Positions 35,853 to 44,487 of a stretch of DNA of 64,000 nucleotides are shown here, piece by piece. Every line of letters starts with the position of its first letter. The stretch's first letter is position 1. Source of the DNA: Pseudooceanicola batsensis HTCC2597 (lineage in GTDB: Bacteria; Pseudomonadota; Alphaproteobacteria; Rhodobacterales; Rhodobacteraceae); assembly GCF_000152725.1 (NCBI RefSeq), contig NZ_CH724131.1:2391167-2455166 (forward strand). Direction: 5' to 3'. The position numbers and the translations under genes are program-made. A model generated the notes under the pieces. That model searched no databases. It was given only the letters and a program-made list of their open reading frames with translations, and had not been told where the DNA came from.

Positions 35853-36746
35853 ATGAAGAACAAGATCACCAAAGCGATTTTTCCCGTGGCTGGTCTGGGG
35901 ACCCGGTTCCTGCCGGCCACCAAGTCGATCCCCAAGGAAATCATGTCGCTGGTCGACCGGCCCCTGATCCAGTACGCGATCGACGAGGCCCGCGCCGCCG
36001 GTATCAAGGAATTCATCTTCGTCACCTCGCGCGGCAAGGCCGCCCTCGAAGACTATTTCGACCATGCCCCGCAGCTCGAGGCCGAGCTGAAGAAGAAGGG
36101 CAAGGACGATCTGCTCGAAGAAATCAAGAACACCAACATGGACAGCGGCGCCATCGCCTATATCCGGCAGCACAAGCCGCTGGGTCTGGGTCATGCGGTC
36201 TGGTGCGCCCGCCGCCTGATCGGCAACGAACCCTTCGCGGTCATCCTACCCGACGACATCATCGCTGCCGAGAAACCCTGTCTCCAGCAGATGGTCGAAG
36301 CCTTCGCCGAGAACCCCGGGAACATGGTCGCCGCGATGGAGGTTCCGCCGGAACGGGCCTCGGCCTACGGGATCCTCGACGTGAAGGAGGACCACGGATC
36401 GCTGGTATCCATCAAGGGCATGGTGGAAAAACCGAAGACCGGCGAAGAGCCCTCGAACCTCGCCGTGATCGGGCGCTATCTGCTCACCCCGCAGATCCTG
36501 AAGAACCTGAACCTGAAACAGACCGGCGCCGGCGGAGAAATCCAGCTGACCGACGCCATCGCCCACGAGATTACCGAGAACCGGCCCGTCTACGGCTACC
36601 GGTTCCGCGGGCAGCGGTATGACTGCGGGTCCAAGTCGGGCTATCTTCAGGCGACGGTCTCCTTCGCGCTGTCGCGGCCGGAGCTTCGGGACGATCTCCT
36701 CGGCTTCCTGCGCGAGGTCGTGAACGTCGAACAGGCGGCACAGTAA
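35853..36746 (+). CDS. galU: UTP-glucose-1-phosphate uridylyltransferase
   Basis: A 297-residue cytoplasmic nucleotidyltransferase making UDP-glucose, the precursor of surface polysaccharides. AGLGTRFLPATKSIPKEIM is the nucleotide/pyrophosphorylase signature; PDDIIAAEKP and GMVEKPK are the other conserved loops, and RYDCGSKSGYLQATV is near the end. Length is standard. It follows a 141-base promoter-like gap containing a CtrA-type box and lies 12 bases before galE, forming a UDP-sugar supply unit for the glycosyltransferases around it. Confidence 0.96.
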   Translation: MKNKITKAIFPVAGLGTRFLPATKSIPKEIMSLVDRPLIQYAIDEARAAGIKEFIFVTSRGKAALEDYFDHAPQLEAELKKKGKDDLLEEIKNTNMDSGAIAYIRQHKPLGLGHAVWCARRLIGNEPFAVILPDDIIAAEKPCLQQMVEAFAENPGNMVAAMEVPPERASAYGILDVKEDHGSLVSIKGMVEKPKTGEEPSNLAVIGRYLLTPQILKNLNLKQTGAGGEIQLTDAIAHEITENRPVYGYRFRGQRYDCGSKSGYLQATVSFALSRPELRDDLLGFLREVVNVEQAAQ

Positions 36747-36758
36747 ATCGGACAGACC

Positions 36759-37742
36759 ATGGACAAGGTCCTCGTCACCGGCGGAGCCGGCTACATCGGC
36801 TCGCATGCCTGCAAGACTGTTCGCGCCGCGGGCTTCGAACCGGTCACCTACGACAACCTCAGCACCGGCTGGGAGGAGGCGGTCAAGTTCGGCCCCTTCG
36901 AAAAGGGCGATCTGCTGGACCGCAAGCGCCTGGACGAGGTCTTTGCCAGCCATGCGCCCGTTGCCGTGATGCATTTCGCCGCCCTCAGCCAGGTCGGCGA
37001 AAGCATGAAGAAGCCTGGTCTCTATTGGCAGAACAACGTCGAAGGGTCGCGCAACCTGATCGAGGCCGCCTGCGACGCCGGCTGCATGAATTTCGTCTTC
37101 TCCTCGACCTGTGCCACATACGGCGATCAGGACAACGTCGTGCTGGACGAGAACTCGGTCCAACTGCCGATCAACGCCTATGGCGCGTCGAAACGTGCGA
37201 TCGAGGACATGCTGCGCGACTATGGCGCCGCCTTCGGCCTGCGCCACGTGATCTTTCGCTACTTCAACGTGGCGGGTGCCGATCCCGAGGCCGAGGTGGG
37301 CGAGTTCCACCAGCCCGAAACCCACCTCATCCCGCTCATGCTCGACGCGATCGAAGGCAAACGCGAAGCTTTGACGATCTTCGGCACCGACTATGAGACG
37401 CCCGACGGGACCTGTATACGGGACTACGTACACGTGTGTGATCTGGTAGACGCACACATCCTTGGATTGACGTGGCTGATGGACGGCAAGCAGAGCCGCG
37501 TGTTTAACTTGGGCACCGGGTCGGGCTTTTCCGTCCGGGAAGTCATCGATCACTCGCGCGCGGTCACCAACAGGGCCGTGCCTTACAAGGAGGGACCGCG
37601 CAGACCCGGCGATTGTACAAAGCTCGTCTCGGGCTCGACCCGCGCGGTCTCCGAACTGGGCTGGAATCCGCAGCGCTCGACGCTTGATCGGATGATTGCC
37701 GATGCCTGGCGGTGGCATCAGACTGGCCACTACGACAAATAA
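36759..37742 (+). CDS. galE: UDP-glucose 4-epimerase
   Basis: A 327-residue short-chain dehydrogenase/epimerase. The NAD motif is VTGGAGYIGSHACKT, the catalytic Ser is in FSSTCATYG, and the YxxxK pair is in NAYGASKRAIEDML. C-terminal TCIRDYVHVCDLVDAH is typical. It interconverts UDP-glucose and UDP-galactose. It lies 12 bases after galU; its last 41 bases overlap, in a different frame, the start of the next glycosyltransferase gene, implying translational coupling. Confidence 0.95.
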   Translation: MDKVLVTGGAGYIGSHACKTVRAAGFEPVTYDNLSTGWEEAVKFGPFEKGDLLDRKRLDEVFASHAPVAVMHFAALSQVGESMKKPGLYWQNNVEGSRNLIEAACDAGCMNFVFSSTCATYGDQDNVVLDENSVQLPINAYGASKRAIEDMLRDYGAAFGLRHVIFRYFNVAGADPEAEVGEFHQPETHLIPLMLDAIEGKREALTIFGTDYETPDGTCIRDYVHVCDLVDAHILGLTWLMDGKQSRVFNLGTGSGFSVREVIDHSRAVTNRAVPYKEGPRRPGDCTKLVSGSTRAVSELGWNPQRSTLDRMIADAWRWHQTGHYDK

Positions 37743-38988
37743 TCCCGAAGACAGGGTCCGCCTTCTGGACCTGACGCGCCTGGCAAGCCGACCAGGCCGC
37801 CAGCCGACCGGTATCGACCGGGTCGAGCTGGCCTATCTGCGCGAACTTCTCGACCGCGAAGGCGAGGTCTGGGGACTGGCCCGGGTGGCCACCGGCTATG
37901 TGATCCTCGGCCGCAGCGGCCTGACCTCGTTCATGCACCGGCTGCAGGGCCGGACCCCCTGGGGCAAGACGCGGTTCATCTTCCACTTCGCGGGCCGCCT
38001 GTCTCCGTTGCAGAAACGCGTGCAAAGCGATCTGTGGCGACTGGCGCACACGCGGGCATGGGGCAAGAGACTGGCTCCGGCGCTCGCCGCACTCCCGAAC
38101 AATCTGACCTACCTCAACGTCGGCCATTCCAATCTGACCGGGAACACGTTGACGGCGATTTCGGCGCATCCCGGCGCGAAGATCACGGTAATGGTGCATG
38201 ACACCATACCGCTGGATCACCCCGAGTTCTGCCGTGACGAAAGCACCGACCGCGCGCGCGGCATGATCCGCCGCGTCATGCATCACGCCGATCTGGTCCT
38301 GTGCAACAGCGAAAAGACCCGCGGGGACGTCATCCGCCACATGGCCGCCCTGAACGAGGATGCCGATCCCGAAGAGCGGACCGCCCCCCCCAACTGCCTG
38401 GTTGCCCGTCTCGGGATCGACCCGCCGCGCCCGGACGCAGCGGCGATACCGCCCGAACTGCCACGCGAGCGCCCCCTGTTCCTGACCGTCGGCACCATCG
38501 AACCGCGCAAGAATCACCTTCTGCTGCTCGACATCTGGGAGAACTGGAAGCAGGACGAGGACGGCCCCCGCCCGGTCCTGGGCATCTGCGGCGCCCGCGG
38601 CTGGCTGAACGAAGAGGTCTTTCGCCGGCTCGACCGATCGCCCCTGCGCGGCAGCGACATATTCGAATGGCCAAATCTGCCGGACCGGGCGATCTCGGCC
38701 CTTCTGCAACATGCCCATGCCTTGCTGTTCCCGAGTCTCGCCGAAGGATACGGCCTGCCCCCGATCGAGGCCGCGGCCCTGCGGACGCCGGTGATCAGCG
38801 CCGACCTGGCATCTATCCGCGAAACCCTGGGCGATTTGCCAGTTTACCTTGACTCGGCGGATAGCTATTCTTGGAAAAAGGCCATCAAGAGCCGTATCGA
38901 GGTCGGACGGTCCGGGACCGAGGGTATCGCGGGGTTCATGCCCCCGACATGGGATGAGCATTTCAAGGTCGTCTTGAAGATGGCCTGA
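37702..38988 (+). CDS. Family 4 glycosyltransferase (GT-B fold)
   Basis: A 428-residue GT-B enzyme. The C-terminal donor domain has FLTVGTIEPRKNHLLLL and the EGYGLPPIEAAALRTPVI motif (E-x7-E) of retaining GT4 enzymes. The N-terminal acceptor domain contains GRQPTGIDRVELAYL and VMVHDTIPLDHPE, wording often seen in bacterial exopolysaccharide mannosyl- or rhamnosyl-transferases. The only plausible start is ATG 37702 inside galE (TTG 37696 is an alternative), because no start codon follows before the conserved part. It is cytoplasmic or membrane-associated, with UDP/GDP-sugar as donor; specificity unknown. Confidence 0.85.
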   Translation: MPGGGIRLATTTNNPEDRVRLLDLTRLASRPGRQPTGIDRVELAYLRELLDREGEVWGLARVATGYVILGRSGLTSFMHRLQGRTPWGKTRFIFHFAGRLSPLQKRVQSDLWRLAHTRAWGKRLAPALAALPNNLTYLNVGHSNLTGNTLTAISAHPGAKITVMVHDTIPLDHPEFCRDESTDRARGMIRRVMHHADLVLCNSEKTRGDVIRHMAALNEDADPEERTAPPNCLVARLGIDPPRPDAAAIPPELPRERPLFLTVGTIEPRKNHLLLLDIWENWKQDEDGPRPVLGICGARGWLNEEVFRRLDRSPLRGSDIFEWPNLPDRAISALLQHAHALLFPSLAEGYGLPPIEAAALRTPVISADLASIRETLGDLPVYLDSADSYSWKKAIKSRIEVGRSGTEGIAGFMPPTWDEHFKVVLKMA

Positions 38989-39006
38989 TAGCGGCGGCCC
39001 GACCCG

Positions 39007-40041
39007 GTGCCATGGTCAAGAGGGCGGGCGTTGAGCTTTGTTTCGTCATATCGCCTCAGGCTCCAGCGTCGCCGCTGGCTGATCCGTGCCGTGCGCAAAC
39101 GGCGCGAGTTGAAGGCGGTCGCAAACCGGACCCGTCGCATCCGGCGCGAGGACGTGCTACTGTTCTGCACGGCCCGCAACGAACGGATCCGGCTGCCCTA
39201 TTTCCTCGAATATTACCGGCAACTCGGCGTCGACCACTTCCTCTTCGTCGACAATGACAGCAGCGACGGCAGCGCCGACTATCTCGCAGCGCAGCCGGAC
39301 TGTTCCGTCTGGCACACGCCGCACGGTTATAAACGAGCGCGGTTCGGAATGGACTGGATCAACTGGCTGCTGCTGCGTCACGGCCATGGCCACTGGTGCC
39401 TGACCGTCGATCCGGACGAATTCTTTGTCTATCCCTTCTGCGACACGCGGCCGATCCAGGCGCTGACCGACTGGCTGGACGCCTCGTCGATCAAGTCCTT
39501 CTCGGCCATGCTGCTGGATATGTACCCCAAGGGCCGCATCGATGCCGAACCTTATCGCGAAGGGCAGGACCCGCTGGAAATCGCCACATGGTTCGACAGC
39601 GGCAACTATCTGATCGAGAAGAACAGGCGCTATGGAAACCTCTGGATCCAGGGCGGTCCCCGCCAGCGGGTCTTCTTTGCCGACCAGCCGGAACTTGCGC
39701 CGGCCCTGAACAAGATCCCACTGGTGAAGTGGGATCGGAAATACGCCTATGTCTCGTCGACGCACATGCTCCTGCCGCGCGGGCTGAACCTCGTCTACGA
39801 TGAATGGGGCGGCGAGAAGGCCAGCGGCCTGCTGCTGCACACCAAGTTCCTCGACACCTTCACCGCGAAGGCGACCGAGGAACTGGACCGCAAGCAGCAT
39901 TACAACGCCTCGGTCGAATACAGGGCCTATGCCGGCCTGATGCGCGACGATCCCGAACTCTGGTGCAAGTGGTCCGAGAAATACATCAACTGGCGCCAGC
40001 TCGAGATCCTGGGCCTCATGTCCAAGGGTAACTGGGCATGA
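39007..40041 (+). CDS. Glycosyltransferase family 2-like protein (Glyco_tranf_2_4 type)
   Basis: A 344-residue protein with a basic N-terminus (many Arg, about 15-48), then a GT-A domain: LLFCTARNERIRLPYFLEYY, FVDNDSSDGS and the metal-binding DPDEFFV. This is the Glyco_tranf_2_4 or GT92-like type common in roseobacter surface loci. The listed start is GTG 39007; TTG 39031 has a better ribosome site (AGAGGG) and may be the true one, so the first eight residues are uncertain. It overlaps the next gene by 4 bases (ATGA). Acceptor and sugar unknown. Confidence 0.78.
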   Translation: MPWSRGRALSFVSSYRLRLQRRRWLIRAVRKRRELKAVANRTRRIRREDVLLFCTARNERIRLPYFLEYYRQLGVDHFLFVDNDSSDGSADYLAAQPDCSVWHTPHGYKRARFGMDWINWLLLRHGHGHWCLTVDPDEFFVYPFCDTRPIQALTDWLDASSIKSFSAMLLDMYPKGRIDAEPYREGQDPLEIATWFDSGNYLIEKNRRYGNLWIQGGPRQRVFFADQPELAPALNKIPLVKWDRKYAYVSSTHMLLPRGLNLVYDEWGGEKASGLLLHTKFLDTFTAKATEELDRKQHYNASVEYRAYAGLMRDDPELWCKWSEKYINWRQLEILGLMSKGNWA

Positions 40042-41744
40042 GCGCCGTCGGCATCGTCATGCTGGTTCACACCGCGCTCGACCGCGCCGAACAGGTGGCG
40101 CGGCACTGGGCGGCGTCGGGATGCCCGGTGGTGATCCATGCCGACCGGAGCGTCCCTGCCGCACGGTTCCGCGCCTTCGTCAGGTCACTCTCGGACGTCG
40201 GAACGATACGCTTCTCGTCCCGACACCGCTGCGAATGGGGCACCTGGGGCATCGTGGCCGCGACCCAGGCGGCAAGCGCGCAGATGCTGCGCGATTTTCC
40301 CGAAGTGCGTCATGTCTACCTCGCCTCCGGATCCTGCCTGCCGCTGCGCCCGGTGCAGGAGCTGATCGACTATCTTGACGCCCGGCCCCGCACCGACTTC
40401 ATCGAGAGCGCGACCACCTCGGACGTGCCCTGGACGGTCGGCGGCCTCGACAGCGAACGCTTTACCATGCGATTCCCCTTCGCCTGGAAACGGAACCGCC
40501 GTCTGTTCGACGCCTACGTTCGCCTGCAACGCCGTCTCGGGCTCAAGCGCAGGATGCCGAACGGAATCACCCCTCACATGGGGTCGCAATGGTGGTGCCT
40601 GACCCGGCAGACGCTCTCGGCCATTCTGCAGGACCCGGAACGCGCCGATTACGACCGGTTCTTCAAACGCGTCTGGATCCCTGACGAAAGCTATTTCCAG
40701 ACCCTCGCCCGGCTCTACTCCGGCCATATCGAAAGCCGGTCGCTGACGCTGTCCAAGTTCGATTTCCAGGGCAAACCGCACATATTCTACGACGACCACC
40801 TCCAGCTCCTCCGCCGCTCGGACTGCTTCGTCGCGCGCAAGATCTGGCCCCGCGCGGACCGCCTGTACGAGGCCTTTCTGACGGATGCAGATCACGCGAT
40901 GAAGCGGACCGAACCCAACCCCGGGAAGATCGACCGCATCTTTGCGCGTGCCGTCGAACGCCGGACCCGGGGTCGCCCCGGCCTTCACATGCAGAGCCGG
41001 TTCCCGAACCCGAGCTGGGACCACGGCCCGACCGGGGCGCAATATGCCGTCTTCCAGGGCTTCGCCGATCTCTTCGAGGATTTCGAACCCTGGCTCGCCC
41101 GCAAGACCGGGTGCAAGGTACATGGCCATATCTACGCCTCCGGGCGCGCGGCCTTTTCCGGCGGGCAGCCGGTCATCGCCGGCGCCATTCCGGACAGCGC
41201 CGCCATCCGCGACTACCGCCCCGCGGCCTTCCTGACGAACCTGATCTGGGCCTCGCGCGGGGAACACCAGTGTTTCCAGTTCGGCCCCAACGACAACCAG
41301 GGCGCCGCCGGGGCGATGAGCCGGGATCCCAACGCGCGGATCTCGGTGATCTCCGGTGCCTGGGCCGTGCCGCTCTTTACCTCGAACCGGAATTTCGGCG
41401 ACCTGAGGGCCGAGGCCGCCCGCCTGCAGAAGATCGAAAGCGATTTTCTCGACCTGCTCCGCGGACCGCACGCCAAGGCCCGCATCCGCATCTGGACCAT
41501 GGCGGAATTCGTCGATTCCCCGATGGAGCCGCTGCAGGAGGTGATCGACGACCTGGGCGCCAAGAGCGCGCAGCGACTGTCCGAGGCCCCGAAGATGGTG
41601 AACCTCGCCGGCTTCGGTCAGTTTCTTCAGAACCTCAAGAACCAGGGAATGCACCCCTATCTCATGGGCGATTTCCCCACCGGTCCGACCGCCGCGAGAC
41701 CACGGCCGGGCCACCATCGCAAGCCCTATCTGGTGAAGAAATAG
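40038..41744 (+). CDS. Core-2/I-branching-type glycosyltransferase with an extra C-terminal domain
   Basis: A 568-residue protein. The N-terminal half (about 1-280) looks like the Branch (GT14) family: GIVMLVHTALDRAEQ, VVIHADRSVP, YLASGSCLPLRP and SQWWCLTRQTL match its order of motifs. The C-terminal half (about 300-568) is a separate domain with FPNPSWDHGPTG and QFGPNDNQGAAGAM that I cannot assign; I recall similar two-domain proteins in Rhodobacteraceae annotated only with DUF numbers. It overlaps the preceding glycosyltransferase by 4 bases and abuts the sulfotransferase with no gap, so the three form one unit. Confidence 0.72.
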   Translation: MSAVGIVMLVHTALDRAEQVARHWAASGCPVVIHADRSVPAARFRAFVRSLSDVGTIRFSSRHRCEWGTWGIVAATQAASAQMLRDFPEVRHVYLASGSCLPLRPVQELIDYLDARPRTDFIESATTSDVPWTVGGLDSERFTMRFPFAWKRNRRLFDAYVRLQRRLGLKRRMPNGITPHMGSQWWCLTRQTLSAILQDPERADYDRFFKRVWIPDESYFQTLARLYSGHIESRSLTLSKFDFQGKPHIFYDDHLQLLRRSDCFVARKIWPRADRLYEAFLTDADHAMKRTEPNPGKIDRIFARAVERRTRGRPGLHMQSRFPNPSWDHGPTGAQYAVFQGFADLFEDFEPWLARKTGCKVHGHIYASGRAAFSGGQPVIAGAIPDSAAIRDYRPAAFLTNLIWASRGEHQCFQFGPNDNQGAAGAMSRDPNARISVISGAWAVPLFTSNRNFGDLRAEAARLQKIESDFLDLLRGPHAKARIRIWTMAEFVDSPMEPLQEVIDDLGAKSAQRLSEAPKMVNLAGFGQFLQNLKNQGMHPYLMGDFPTGPTAARPRPGHHRKPYLVKK

Positions 41745-43166
41745 ATGTCCCCTTTCGACTACTTCATCGTCTTCGCCGAGATGCGGACGGGTTCGAACTT
41801 TCTCGAGGCGAACCTGAACCGATACCCGGGGCTTTCCTGTCTGGGCGAGGCTTTCAACCCGCATTTCATCGGCTATCCGAACAAGGACGACTGTCTGGGG
41901 ATCACGCTCGCACGGCGCGAAGCAGAGCCGATGCTGCTGCTCGACGCGGTCAGGCAGGCCGAGGGCCTCGCCGGGTTCCGCTTCTTCCACGATCATGACA
42001 GCCGCATCCTGGATACGGCGCTGAAGGACCCGCGCTGCGCCAAGATCATCCTGACGCGCAACCCCGTCGACAGCTACGTGAGCTGGAAGATCGCGCAAGC
42101 CACGGGTCAGTGGAAACTGACCGACGTGCGCCGTCGCAAGGACGCCCGGGCCGAGTTCGACGCCGAGGAATTCGCGAACCACCTGCACGAACTACAGAAA
42201 TTTCAGATTTTCCTGTTGAATGCGCTGCAGACCTCCGGGCAAACGCCCTTCTACGTCGCCTACGAAGACCTGCAGGACGTCGCGGTGATGAACGGCCTCG
42301 CCCGGTGGCTGGGCGAGAGCGCGCAGCTGGAGCGTCTGGACGACAAGCTCAAGGTCCAGAACCCCGCGCCCGTTTCCGAGAAGGTGGCGAACTTCGATGT
42401 GATGGAACAGTCGCTCGCGCGGCTCGACCGCTTCAACCTGTCGCGGACGCCGAATTTCGAACCGCGCCGGGGCCCGAATGTCCCCGCCTTCCAGGCCGCC
42501 GCCGGTACGCCGCTGCTCTACATGCCCGTGCGGGGCGAAATCGACGCGCCGATCTCGGCCTGGCTGGCCGCGCTGGACGGGGGCGACCCGGCCGACCTGC
42601 CGGGGAAATTCACCCAGAAGAGCCTGCGCAAGTGGAAACGCCGGAATCCCGGCCACCGCAGCTTCACGGTGATCCGGCATCCACTCGCCCGGGCCCATTC
42701 CGTGTTCTGCAATCGGATCCTGCGGACCGGCAAGGGCAGCTTCGGCGAGATCAGGCGCATCCTGCGCCAGCGTCACAAACTGCCGATCCCAGGCCGGAAC
42801 GAGGACGCTCCCTATCCGCAGGAGCAGCATCGCGAGGCGTTCCTGCTGTTCCTCGACTTTCTCAAGGCCAACCTCTCGGGCCAGACGTCGGTCCGGATCG
42901 ACCAGACTTGGGCCACGCAGAGCGCGGTGATCGAAGGCATGGCGAACTTCGCCCTGCCCGATGCGATCATCCGCGAAGACGAGATGCCCGCCGCTCTGCC
43001 GGCTCTGGCCCGACAGGTCGGCCACCCCTCGCCGCCCGACCTGCCCGGGGTCGCGGCTGATCAGCCGTACCCTCTCGCCGAGATCTACGATGACGAAGTG
43101 GAAGCGAAGGCGCAGGATGTCTACCAGCGCGACTACGTGATGTTCGGCTTTCGCAGCTGGCGGTAG
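41745..43166 (+). CDS. Sulfotransferase, NodH-like, with a second sulfotransferase-like half
   Basis: A 473-residue protein. Residues 1-240 look like a PAPS-dependent sulfotransferase: FAEMRTGSNFLEANL is the 5'-phosphosulfate loop and IILTRNPVDSYVSW the 3'-phosphate site. Residues about 255-473 contain FTVIRHPLARAHSVFCNRI, which matches the 3'-phosphate motif of Sulfotransfer_2 proteins, but the matching P-loop position reads PLLYMPVRGEIDAPIS without the usual Lys/Ser pattern. So a second, possibly inactive, sulfotransferase module seems fused on. It starts on the base after the preceding stop. It probably sulfates the polymer made by this cluster, with cysQ clearing PAP. Confidence 0.8.
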   Translation: MSPFDYFIVFAEMRTGSNFLEANLNRYPGLSCLGEAFNPHFIGYPNKDDCLGITLARREAEPMLLLDAVRQAEGLAGFRFFHDHDSRILDTALKDPRCAKIILTRNPVDSYVSWKIAQATGQWKLTDVRRRKDARAEFDAEEFANHLHELQKFQIFLLNALQTSGQTPFYVAYEDLQDVAVMNGLARWLGESAQLERLDDKLKVQNPAPVSEKVANFDVMEQSLARLDRFNLSRTPNFEPRRGPNVPAFQAAAGTPLLYMPVRGEIDAPISAWLAALDGGDPADLPGKFTQKSLRKWKRRNPGHRSFTVIRHPLARAHSVFCNRILRTGKGSFGEIRRILRQRHKLPIPGRNEDAPYPQEQHREAFLLFLDFLKANLSGQTSVRIDQTWATQSAVIEGMANFALPDAIIREDEMPAALPALARQVGHPSPPDLPGVAADQPYPLAEIYDDEVEAKAQDVYQRDYVMFGFRSWR

Positions 43167-43169
43167 CGC

Positions 43170-43634
43170 TCAGGCGGCCTGGATGTTCTGATCCGACGTC
43201 AGAAGCGCATAGAGTGTCGAGGCGTCGTGATTGGCCCGCAGCTTCTTGCACAGGTCGCCGTTGCGCAGCGTGCGCGACACCAGCGCAAGCGCCTTCAGAT
43301 GCTCGACACCGGCCGCTTCCGGCGCGAACAGGGCCATGACGATATCGACGGGCTGCCGGTCCACTGCATCGAAGTCGACAGGCTTTTCCAGCAGCAGGAA
43401 GACCGCCGACATGTCCTTGACCTCATCGAGCCGCGCATGAGGCAGCGCGACACCGTTGCCGACGCCCGTCGGCCCGAGGGATTCCCGCTCCATCAGTGCA
43501 GTGACGAGCCCGGCCGTCTCGTACCCGTACACGCTGTTGGCAAGGTCGCCCACATCGTGCAGCAGCCGTTTCTTCGACGACGCCGAGGCAACCACCTTGA
43601 TTGCCTCGGGCTTGAGGATCTCCGATAGGGTCAT
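43170..43634 (-). CDS. ptsN: Nitrogen regulatory PTS protein EIIA-Ntr
   Basis: A 154-residue PTS EIIA type-2 domain. The phosphorylated His is in GVALPHARLDEV (about residue 67). It takes phosphate from PTS-Ntr and regulates potassium, nitrogen and carbon functions; it does not transport sugar. ATG 43634 is used although the frame is open to 43691. It follows hpf by 35 bases on the same strand, the usual lptB-hpf-ptsN order, but without rpoN between lptB and hpf. It is convergent with the sulfotransferase gene across only 3 bases. Confidence 0.95.
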   Translation of the reverse strand: MTLSEILKPEAIKVVASASSKKRLLHDVGDLANSVYGYETAGLVTALMERESLGPTGVGNGVALPHARLDEVKDMSAVFLLLEKPVDFDAVDRQPVDIVMALFAPEAAGVEHLKALALVSRTLRNGDLCKKLRANHDASTLYALLTSDQNIQAA

Positions 43635-43669
43635 GAAGTACCAATACTCGCAACGGCTATGCAGTTGCC

Positions 43670-44239
43670 TCAGTTTCTGGGATCGATCCACCCGATGTTC
43701 CCGTCTTCCCGACGGTACACGACGTTCAAACCCTCTTTGCCCTCGTTCCGGAATACAAGGACCGGCGCACCTGCCAGCTCCATCTGCATCACCGCCTCTC
43801 CGACGGACAGAGACGGGATATGCGTCTCCATCTCGGCAACGATGATGGGTTGGAGCGTTTCGGCTTCCGATTCCTCGTCTTCCTGCTCAGCGGCGAGGAT
43901 ATAGGAGGACGCTCCCAAAAGTTCAACCGGCTCCGGACGCGCTTTGTGATGATCTTTGAGACGGCGCTTGTAGCGGCGCAGCTGCTTGTCCATCTTCTCG
44001 CATGCCGCGTCGAAAGCTGCATAGATTTCATGGGCATGGCCCTTGGCGGCGGCATTCAGCCCCGAGGACAGGTGGACGGTGGTTTCGCAGACGAATTCAT
44101 TCCCCGACTTGGAAAAGATCACGGTCGCGTCGGTCGGGCGCTGTCCGTACTTCTCCATCATGCTGCCCAACTCGGTCTTCACGTGGGTCTGGAGAGCCTC
44201 GCCGACATCGATATGCTTGCCGCTGACTTCGTAACGCAT
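43670..44239 (-). CDS. hpf: Ribosome hibernation-promoting factor, long form
   Basis: A 189-residue long-type HPF. The N-terminal domain (about 1-105, MRYEVSGKHIDVGEAL, then KMDKQLRRYKRRLKDH) binds the 30S decoding site. A linker and the C-terminal dimerisation domain (about 130-189, VGEAVMQMELAGAPVLVFRN and IGWIDPRN) form 100S ribosome dimers in stationary phase. ATG 44239 follows a GGAGA. A 248-base gap upstream probably carries its own promoter (see 44404-44436). It is followed by ptsN. Confidence 0.95.
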   Translation of the reverse strand: MRYEVSGKHIDVGEALQTHVKTELGSMMEKYGQRPTDATVIFSKSGNEFVCETTVHLSSGLNAAAKGHAHEIYAAFDAACEKMDKQLRRYKRRLKDHHKARPEPVELLGASSYILAAEQEDEESEAETLQPIIVAEMETHIPSLSVGEAVMQMELAGAPVLVFRNEGKEGLNVVYRREDGNIGWIDPRN

Positions 44240-44403
44240 TCCGTCTCCTTTCTTGACACTTCGAACGGTCGCCCCGGGCACCGATGCCAAGGGCGGCGTC
44301 AAATTCGAATGCTGTGGAAAGACAGTCCAAGGTCCTTGATCGCGCGCGGGTTTCGCAAGTGCGATGCAGGGCGGATCGAGAGCCGTCGCAGAACTGTCAT
44401 AGT

Positions 44404-44436
44404 TATATATGAAAGCGCGCCGCACCCGCCTGTCAA
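44404..44436 (-). promoter_or_regulatory. Possible promoter of hpf-ptsN
   Basis: On the minus strand a perfect TTGACA (44431-44436) is followed by an AT run around TTCATATATAAC. The spacing to the best -10 is ambiguous (17 to 21 bases). The start would be about 155 bases upstream of hpf. The rest of the 248-base gap shows nothing else I can name. Confidence 0.3.
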
Positions 44437-44487
44437 TGGAAAGCAGTCCGATTGGTTGCCGGCCGCGCGGGACCGGCATCTCCCGGC

